Shown: positions 56,887 to 64,000 of the stretch, one piece after another
How positions within the stretch are numbered: the stretch's first letter is position 1
Layout of the letters: each line of letters begins with the position of its first letter
Position numbers and translations under genes: made by a program
Assembly: GCF_020360975.1 (NCBI RefSeq)
Contig: NW_025408681.1
Location: forward strand, 744,001-808,000
Direction: 5' to 3'
Length of the DNA stretch: 64,000 nucleotides
Source of the DNA: Hirsutella rhossiliensis
Lineage: Eukaryota > Ascomycota > Sordariomycetes > Hypocreales > Ophiocordycipitaceae
Notes under the pieces: generated by a model
Told to the model about the DNA's origin: nothing
The model's input: only the letters and a program-made list of their open reading frames with translations
Databases searched by the model: none

Positions 56887-58170
56887 TCATTGCGACAGTA
56901 GCATTGTGCTAGTCTTGCACCCTTTCTGGTGATTTTTGTGGTTCATAATATCGTCCAGCCACGCTAGCACCTTGGGCGCAGCCGTGAGAAGCGCATCTAT
57001 ATGTGTCGATGCCTCGTAGCGCTCGTACACTATGCTGGCGCCTTCCGTACAATACTTGTTAATCAGCTTGTCCGTCTCGTTAATCGGGCTGACCTCGTCG
57101 GCAACGGCCTTATACGCGAACAGAGGAATCCGAGGAGTGTGTTTCCCGATGTCGTTCTCGTGCAGGATTCCCGTTATTTTCGGGTTGGTCAATATCAGGT
57201 TTCGGTCGTCGAACATGGCCATGACATCTTGGCCGAAAAGTTCTTTTCCGTTGGCTAGGGAGCACTGCTTAAGAGCCTTGTAAAATGGTTTGCGGTATTT
57301 AGGCAGAATATGCTTGTCAACTATCTGACGAAGCTCCGAGTATACCTTGGTTAAGCCGAGGATGCCTCCTGCGACGAGGCCTGCGTTGGCCGCCCCGTTG
57401 ACGGTAGCAAGGGTGGTGGCGATGCTCGGCACTAGACCACCGACAGCGGCGCCGGCAATCTTCAACTCAGGGGCGTATTCGGGCTGCAGCTCGGCCGCCC
57501 AAAGCGAGGCAAGACTCCCACTGGAGTATCCCCACATGGCAACCGTCGGGCTTTTGGAAACGCCCGTGAAGTCGGCCGACTTGAGGGCGGCACGGATGCC
57601 GTCGAGCGTGGCATGTCCCGCCAGTTTGTTGGCCAGGAATGCGCTTTCAGGGCCTAGGAAATCGGGCGAGATAACGATCCACCCCTTGTGTATAGCAGCT
57701 GTCATATGAAACAGCTGCAACTCGGTAAAGAGTGTACCAAAATCTGGCCCCCGTTTATGTCCTTGTTGGAAGACGTAGGAGGGAGCACAGTCGATGCTGG
57801 CCGCATCTTCAGCAACTTGGAAAGATAAGACCTTGGAAGTGTCCGTGTTATTGGGGATCATTACAGTGAGGGCGGTAGCCGTGGCGTTTCCAAAATTATC
57901 CGTTGTGCGATAGAGAATCTGGTGGCTGGCCTTGAGTTCCACGGGGAACTTGCCAAGTACGGATATAGGCTTGGGCGTCGTACGGTGCCGTAGAATAGTT
58001 CCGGGTTGAACTTTATCAAGGTTCTCTGGAACATTATAAAAGGAATCTTGGCTAGGTAAGGAAGAGTCCTGTGCGGGATCGAGCTGCGCTGAAGGCCGAG
58101 GAGTCGCATATACGGCAGCTGACAGGGCCAGCAAGGATGCGGCGAGTCGCAATACACGCCTAGGCGCCAT
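56887..58170 (-). CDS. Secreted lipase, LIP family (PF03583 type)
   Basis: 427 aa, single exon. I take the ATG at 58,170 because it opens a clear signal peptide (MAPRRVLRLAASLLALSAAVYA); the longer open frame begins with TTG only. The alpha/beta-hydrolase nucleophile elbow GYSSG places the catalytic Ser at 216. A D358 in AVADEVSP and an H390 in STHID complete a plausible triad. SPDFLGP and the central helical lid-like region match secretory lipases of the Candida LIP type. It should hydrolyse triglycerides or other esters outside the cell. The stop codon lies in a stretch that looks LTR-like, so the last few residues could be derived from an insertion. Confidence 0.88.
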   Translation of the reverse strand: MAPRRVLRLAASLLALSAAVYATPRPSAQLDPAQDSSLPSQDSFYNVPENLDKVQPGTILRHRTTPKPISVLGKFPVELKASHQILYRTTDNFGNATATALTVMIPNNTDTSKVLSFQVAEDAASIDCAPSYVFQQGHKRGPDFGTLFTELQLFHMTAAIHKGWIVISPDFLGPESAFLANKLAGHATLDGIRAALKSADFTGVSKSPTVAMWGYSSGSLASLWAAELQPEYAPELKIAGAAVGGLVPSIATTLATVNGAANAGLVAGGILGLTKVYSELRQIVDKHILPKYRKPFYKALKQCSLANGKELFGQDVMAMFDDRNLILTNPKITGILHENDIGKHTPRIPLFAYKAVADEVSPINETDKLINKYCTEGASIVYERYEASTHIDALLTAAPKVLAWLDDIMNHKNHQKGCKTSTMLLSQ

Positions 58171-60456
58171 CGTGCGATGGGTCTGTAGGCTGATGCCTGA
58201 CGACTCCGTCGCTGGCAGGGAATGAGAATTTCCAACGCGTCCAAGAAGCAAAAGAGTGACCTTCTTGACCCACGGTCCATGGGACGGCGACGAAATTTTG
58301 ACAGTACGTGTCAAACTTGGCAACAAAGCCTATATACCACACTGGGCTGCCAGAGACGTTCGCCACATACCATAGCTCCAGCCCAGCCATGAGATATCTA
58401 CTAGCACTGCTCTAAAGTTCTACTAACGATACTAGTATCAAAAGCATTTGACAAACGAGGATCGTTTCTAGATACATATGCGAGTGATGCACATTTGAGA
58501 CAGGATGGCATGTGGGGAAGGCTGCCGCTAGAACTTGAGCGGTTATATGGAAGAATACAGTCACGGCAGAAGAACCTGACTCGGATGAAGGAGGTGCACG
58601 GGGCATATTGGGAAAACAATTTCTAAGAACAGAAAGGCGGGTAAGAGAAATAGAGACGTCAACAAGTTGCGGCAGGTCGTCCCTCGCTAGAAGAAGTTGG
58701 GAAATCGCATGGGCATGCGGGTTAATGCCAAAGGTGGCCAAGGTCGAGCTTGTCAAGAGACATGGCAGGCATGCTATTACTCACAGGGTCCTTGGGAAGC
58801 ACTTTTACATCTGGGCTGGTGCGTCCTCGTCGAGGTACAGTCAAACGAGGTGTGTAGGGCGTTATGGAACCAGGCCTGGAACGGGCCGTTTCAGTATCCC
58901 TGAGTATTAGGACGAGAGTTAAATTAGAGACCTAGATGTCTCTACCAATTGGCAGCTAGTACTATGCTAGATGTGAGATCATTGCCGAATCCGCCGGTGA
59001 CATTTCAAGGCAGATATCCGGTTAAGGTCAGTGCCGTCGCTACCGGCAGGTCTGGCGAGTGCCTAGTTTACCACTAATAAAAAAAAGAATATCTTTAAAT
59101 TTGGTTTAAGGTAATAATTAATCACAACTATTATTTCTATTTTCAGCATAAGTTGAACCGAAAGTTCTAGCAATTCTCTAACTAATATACGGAAGCAGAT
59201 GACCCGCGGGCAACGATCAAGTGAGAGCAGTTGTCGTCGATGGGTGGTGTCTTTGCATCAACTCGCATGGCGGTGAGACTCATTGTCTGCGACAAGGCAT
59301 ACACGGGTTGCGTGAACCCCAAGATGTAATACTTCCGAGGCGCACGGTACGAAGCTGTTCGCAGGGACAAGGACCTGAAGTTCCCCTTTCTGGACGGCAA
59401 CCATTGAGCCGAACCAGACAGTAATGATGTCTCAAGAAGATGCTCGCCCGGTCACGGCAAAGGAGTTCCCGTGGAGTGGAAAAGAAGCGGATGTCTTCAA
59501 GCTTATTTATTGATGCGGCTGTTACATGTAACACCGTGGCGTGACTGTAGGGGCCAGTAGCTAGGGGTAGCTGACGCTCAGTCTGAAGACAGCTCCTGAA
59601 GCCACACCGAACTTCTTCCTCCCTGAGCCGGGAACGGAAACGGCGTTGTCAATGGCGTGAGTCTTTAACGCGCGTCGATGGGGAATTGCGCAATGTTAAT
59701 GGTAGAGCCACTCGCGAGCTTTGCTGCAACTATGATCCGTTGTGGAATCTGGTAGAGCATTTATATTTATACATATGGCACACTTGCGTGACCCTGCAAC
59801 TGGAGAGGTGGCAGCACCAGGCCCCAAACAAGGGTGCTCGCGGAGGAGGAAAGTCTTGGAATTGTATAAATAAGGCACCTGGACGGTCTAATCAAGCGGT
59901 GTATGAAAGACCCAAGGGGGATATTGGACGTGAGATGGTCAGGCAATATGTTGGGACACTACCTTGCAAATACCTAGTGTGTATGACAGCACGCACAGAT
60001 TGGTTGCAGGCCCGGCAGGATAAGTCAAGGCTAATCGACACTCTGCCATAAATGCTCGATCACAGTAGCTTTCGGGTTTCACGCAGTTACTATCACTTGT
60101 GATGATTGTCCTAAACCCATTGCCGTGTCTGTAGCCTCTTTCTCGAATCATGGTGAAGGGGGTTAAGTTCAAAGATGATGACATGGAGCCCTTTTGACAA
60201 GACTTTGACTAAACCTTCGTACATGCACGCAATAAAGGAGGTGGCAAAGTGTTGGCAAGGCTTCAGCATAGAGGGCCTCTGTCGTCGGCCTGACCTCTTG
60301 CTGGCCTTTGTTACTTTTCGGTCAAAGTATTCCTGGGCCTGACCTGATGATGTACATGTTTCTCTCGTTAACAAGTCGCATATTTGGGTATGGCTGCTTC
60401 CAACGGCGCGCTATCACGACAAATGTACAATGCTCCCCTTCCCCGGATGCTCACCC
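58171..60456. other. Intergenic, no supported gene
   Basis: Between the divergent side of the lipase and the 3' end of the dehydrogenase. The region 58,171-58,400 should carry the lipase promoter. An AT-rich patch lies at 59,075-59,150. Frames here lack domains. Confidence 0.5.
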
Positions 60457-61986
60457 TTACAGCTTGGCGAATAGACCCTTGCAGGCGCCCTTGCCCAGCT
60501 GAACCAGCGTGCTCTTTGTCCGCATGTACGCTCGGATGCCCTCGTGGCCATTCTCCAGGCCGACGCCGCTCATCTTCCAGCCGCCCACGGGCATCTCGGC
60601 GGGCGACTCGCCCCACGTGTTGATCCAGGTGATGCCCGCATGCAGCTGGCGGACCACATCGTGTGCCAGCCCCACGTCGGACGAGACGACCCCGGCAGCA
60701 AGACCCATGGGCGTGTCGTTTGCCCGGCGGACCACGTCGGCCATCCACTCGTCTTGCTTGCGGCCCCGCGTCGGGTAGGGCAGGAGGCACATGACAGGCC
60801 CGAAGATTTCCTCGCGCGCCACGCGCATGTCGTCGGTGCAGTCGGTGAAAACGACGGGGGCCACCCAGAAGCCGCCGGGTGTGGGCTTGTCGCGTTGGGC
60901 GTCGGCGGCGCCGTCGTACAGCACGCGGGCGCCGTCGACGTCGCGGCCGTGCTTGATATACATGGCCACCTTGTCGCGCTGGGCGGCGCTGACGACGGGC
61001 CCAAAGTTTGTCTTGTCGTCACGGGGCAGGCCCATGCGGATGCCCTCGCGGCAGCGCCGGACCAGGGCCTCCTCAACGCGAGCCAGTAGGGTGTCCGGGA
61101 TGAAGACGCGGGTGCCGTTTGTGCAGACCTGGCCGGTGGAGAAGAAGTTTGCGGCCATGGCCACGTCGGCGGCCTCGTCGGCGTCGGCGTCGGGCAGCAC
61201 CACGAGGGAGCTCTTGCCGCCGAGCTCCATGGTGACGCCCTTCATGCCGCGGGCGGCCTCGGCAGCGACCTTGCTCCCCGTGCTGACCTGGCCGGTGAAG
61301 CTGACCTTGGCAATGCTCGGGTGGGCGACGAGGGGCGCGCCGACGCTGGGGCCGTCGCCGTAGACGACGTTGAAGACGCCGGGGGGCAGGCCGGCCTCGA
61401 TGTAGATGCTGGCGAGGGTGTTGGCGTGCAGCGGCGTCACCTCGCTCGGCTTGTAGACCATGCAGTTGCCGGCGGCGAGGCACGGAGCCGACTTCCAGAG
61501 GGCAATCTGGATGGGGTAGTTCCAGGCGCCGATGCCGGCGCAGACGCCGAGGGGCTCGTGGGCGGTGAGGACAAAGGCGTCCGGGCGGAGCTGGGTGTGC
61601 TGGCCGGGCAGGCCGCCGGCGACAAAGTGGGCGTAGTATTCGAGGACGTCGGCGCCGGTGACAACGTCGACGGCCGACGTCTCAGACCAGGCCTTGCCCG
61701 TGTCGAGCGTCTCGGTCAGGGCGAGGTCATGGTTGCGCTGGCGGAGGAGGGCGGCGGCGCGGAGCAGGACGGCGGCGCGCTGGGGGGCTGGGGTCTGGGA
61801 CCAGACGGGGAATGCAGCGTGGGCGGAGGCGACGGCATCGTCGAGCTGGGACGGGGTGGTGGTGTAGACGGTGGCGAGGGGTCTTCCCGTGGCCGGGTCG
61901 AGCGAGGCAAAGGTGGACGAGGACGACGAGGACTGAGGCTGGGGTTTGCCCGAGTGAAAGGTGTGGATTTCCGAAGTAAACGTCAT
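60457..61986 (-). CDS. Betaine-aldehyde dehydrogenase (NAD-dependent, BetB-like)
   Basis: 509 aa from the ATG at 61,986. The frame is open further upstream to 62,106 but only with a TTG start. It is an aldehyde dehydrogenase: oxyanion Asn156 in WNYP, Rossmann glycines in FTGQVSTGS, general base Glu254 in MELGGKS, and nucleophile Cys288 in GQVCTNGTRVFI. EEIFGPV and a C-terminal ENGHEGI block follow. GQVCTNGTRVF is characteristic of betaine-aldehyde dehydrogenases, which oxidise betaine aldehyde to glycine betaine. The spacing of the three active-site residues agrees with bacterial BetB. The protein ends in AKL, a PTS1-type tripeptide, pointing to peroxisomes. The partner choline-oxidising gene is not in this window. 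A related aminoaldehyde substrate cannot be excluded. Confidence 0.9.
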   Translation of the reverse strand: MTFTSEIHTFHSGKPQPQSSSSSSTFASLDPATGRPLATVYTTTPSQLDDAVASAHAAFPVWSQTPAPQRAAVLLRAAALLRQRNHDLALTETLDTGKAWSETSAVDVVTGADVLEYYAHFVAGGLPGQHTQLRPDAFVLTAHEPLGVCAGIGAWNYPIQIALWKSAPCLAAGNCMVYKPSEVTPLHANTLASIYIEAGLPPGVFNVVYGDGPSVGAPLVAHPSIAKVSFTGQVSTGSKVAAEAARGMKGVTMELGGKSSLVVLPDADADEAADVAMAANFFSTGQVCTNGTRVFIPDTLLARVEEALVRRCREGIRMGLPRDDKTNFGPVVSAAQRDKVAMYIKHGRDVDGARVLYDGAADAQRDKPTPGGFWVAPVVFTDCTDDMRVAREEIFGPVMCLLPYPTRGRKQDEWMADVVRRANDTPMGLAAGVVSSDVGLAHDVVRQLHAGITWINTWGESPAEMPVGGWKMSGVGLENGHEGIRAYMRTKSTLVQLGKGACKGLFAKL

Positions 61987-62216
61987 CTTGGGCGACAGCG
62001 TGCGCAGGAAATGGACGGACGGGATTGGCGAGGCGTAGGTAGTTGGTCGTCGCTTTAACGAAGCCGTCGTCGAAGCTCGGCCTGGCCGGAGAGGAAGTGC
62101 CGGCAAAGGTGAGCCGCGTGTTAGTGCAGTATGAGAAAGACGGCACGACGTGGGGGGATTGGCAGTGGCAGGAGGTATCTAAGTTGATGGGTCATCACGT
62201 CTCCTCGAGTAATGAC

Positions 62217-62253
62217 GGCAATGCGCGGCAATGCGCGGCAATGCATGGCAATG
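62217..62253. repeat. 10-bp tandem repeat (GGCAATGCGC type), about 4 copies
   Basis: GGCAATGCGC is repeated, with the last unit diverged to GGCAATGCAT and then GGCAATGG. Confidence 0.85.
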
Positions 62254-63820
62254 GATCCAGGACGAGGGGCGGGGTCCGCTACTCATATTCTACTGTACAG
62301 CGTCTATCCGCATTCACCCTCCTTTTGCCAGACATATATGTTTCAAAAAGTCTTTTATATATTCAATGCTGATCATAGACGACAAGGCCTGCAACGATTC
62401 TGGAGCTCAGGGCAAGAAAACATTTACACCCCACAAGGACTCGTTTCCCACGACATGAAGAGAAGAGGGCTGACTCGTGCGCGTTGCTCTCGTTTAGCCC
62501 GAAACGGATCAAGGCCGTCTCACGAGCCTGTGGGGGCATGAGGGGGACAGGCGGGGCAGCGACGACGTCACTGACGATGAAGAACTTGGTGCTGCAGGAC
62601 GCGGACACAGTGCATGTGCATGTTTATGGTCGAGAACGAGGTTCTCATGCAGGGCAGGCCAGACAGCGCCTTCATCCGATGCCAACTCACAAAGAGCGGC
62701 AAACTTGTCGCCGGACGAGAGACATCAAGAGCGGGTCGCGAAGAGGACCTAGAATGAAATGGTCCAAGTTATCAACCGGCTGAGTACGGTGCCTGGGGCA
62801 GTTTATTCGCACAGTCACATGATTGACAGCGGGGGACTTTTGTGGTGCAAACGCACAGTCGGCCCCGCTGATGCAGGGCCCTCCGCACAGTGCAGCACGG
62901 TATGTACCTGTGCCCTCTTCTCCAGCACTCTTCTCGGCTGCTGTGATGCGCCGCCATTGAGAGCTCAAGGTAAGTTATTATATATAGTGGGTAGGTGGTT
63001 CCAGGCACTACAACTGTGAGAATGGAAAAAATCAGAGGTCTGAGAGGACCAAGACCCTCGACGACAACGACGTCACCCCGCGATGCGACGATGTGCGTTT
63101 CGGCCGAGCTTCCCTTTCAGCCCATGCAAAAGGATACGTAGTACATACAGTGCTACAGTATGATTGCAGTTCCGCAGGGTCCAAGACGCCGATAAGGTGC
63201 AGGTTCCCGAGACATAATCGAAACGATAGTGTCTCTGTACAGGAGGCTTCATGCAGTACTGCACAGCAACTTACATGCAAGGTGGTGACGAGAGGGGGCG
63301 GCCATGCCACGCGAAGAGACAGAAGCTATAAAAAAGGAAGTTAACAAGGTTCATACATCTGGAGAAGAGAGCAAGGAGAAAAGGTGAGCCTTTGCGAGGA
63401 CCAATGATATCTTAAGCATAGAGAGAATAACTTATACTGTACTAGGTAGAGAAACGGACCCGCCATGGCCCGCCCCTTTGCGGGTGCTCGGTACAGTGCG
63501 CATACGCATGTACTGTACAGTGGGCGGCTGCCCCTCTTCCCGACCTGGTGCTCAAGCACTGTGCGCACCGTTAGTGTCGAAGTCCGCTAGCAGAGACTGC
63601 ATGAACGGGTAATACAGTGTATCACGTTCCCGGCACAGTGTCCAATCTGGACTGTGCTCAGGCAAGCACAGAGGGAAAGCCTGTCTGTCATGGCAAGAGC
63701 CTCTTGAATTTTATTCTTCTTTTTCAACTCCTCATCCTCCTCCACCCTTTCTTTAATCTTGTCTGGAACTCCGCACCACGCTCAGCCCTGTCCGCGTGGC
63801 TGCGACCGCCAAACTGACCC

Positions 63821-63852
63821 TCCGTCCGTCCGTCCGTCCGTCCGTCCGTCCG
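63821..63852. repeat. (TCCG)8 microsatellite
   Basis: Eight perfect TCCG units in succession. Confidence 0.97.
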
Positions 63853-64000
63853 CAGTGACCATTGAACGCCTCGCCGCCGCCCCCGGATGGATGGCGGCTC
63901 CACTAGCCTTGAAGAGATTTTGCCGAGTGGAAACGGCCAACAGCCCTGGCTGGTGCTGGCACCCTTACTGACTCGATGGCCAGATCTTGGGTCCGGTCGT

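Larger units (their letters stand above)
61987..64000. other. Intergenic, dehydrogenase promoter side; no supported gene
   Basis: Normal-composition DNA with two short tandem repeats (62,217-62,253 and 63,821-63,852). Pyrimidine-rich sequence at 63,710-63,760 may be the promoter of a gene beyond the right edge. No coding region is supported. Confidence 0.5.

Noticed and set aside
61321..62058. Plus-strand 245-aa ORF
   Set aside because: Antisense shadow of the GC-rich dehydrogenase gene; Gly/Val/Asp-rich with no domain.

Overview
The window comes from a filamentous ascomycete (Pezizomycotina, probably Sordariomycetes, although the class is an inference). It has short introns with GT..AG ends and CTAAC/CTGAC branch sites. 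It also splits sharply into a transposon-derived AT-rich block that carries a repeat-induced point mutation (RIP) signature and a normal-composition genic block. I ran no database search; family names rest on motif recognition.

Block 1 (1 to about 43,895) is RIP-mutated repeat sequence with almost no CpA/TpG but surviving CpG. Its architecture can be read from terminal repeats and target-site duplications (TSDs). At the left edge is a Ty1/Copia relic (minus strand, 1 to about 2,480). Next is a Ty3/Gypsy element 'C' (plus strand, 2,971-29,475; LTRs of 255 and 257 bp; TSD CTTAG). C was interrupted by a 567-bp insert (6,221-6,787) and by a large Gypsy element 'A' (minus strand, 10,067-28,643; 384-bp LTRs; TSD GTAC). 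A was itself interrupted by a non-RIPped Copia element (minus strand, 11,941-18,116; 201-bp LTRs that read identical; TSD GTTTT). A second copy of the A family, 'B' (minus strand, 29,853-42,145; TSD CTAC), lies to the right of C.

Elements A and B are about 12.3-12.4 kb once nested DNA is removed. Their order on the minus strand is gag, protease, RT, RNase H, integrase, then about 4.7 kb of extra sequence holding two more long RIP-broken reading frames (ORF-x about 640 codons, ORF-y about 880 codons) that I do not recognise. Their LTRs lack TG..CA ends and carry a 9-bp terminal inverted repeat instead. This four-ORF element family is the most likely undescribed item here.

Block 2 (about 43,895-64,000) is gene-sparse, normal-composition DNA. 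It holds four well-supported genes: a 1,015-aa secreted protein with DUF7029/DUF7223-like regions (45,741-48,926, plus, three exons); a DUF899 thioredoxin-like protein (55,018-55,802, plus, two exons); a secreted LIP-type lipase (56,887-58,170, minus); and a betaine-aldehyde dehydrogenase ending in the peroxisomal signal AKL (60,457-61,986, minus). A decayed multi-pass membrane protein gene lies at about 53,640-54,640 (minus), and there is one possible small single-pass membrane protein. The four genes do not form an obvious pathway or cluster.
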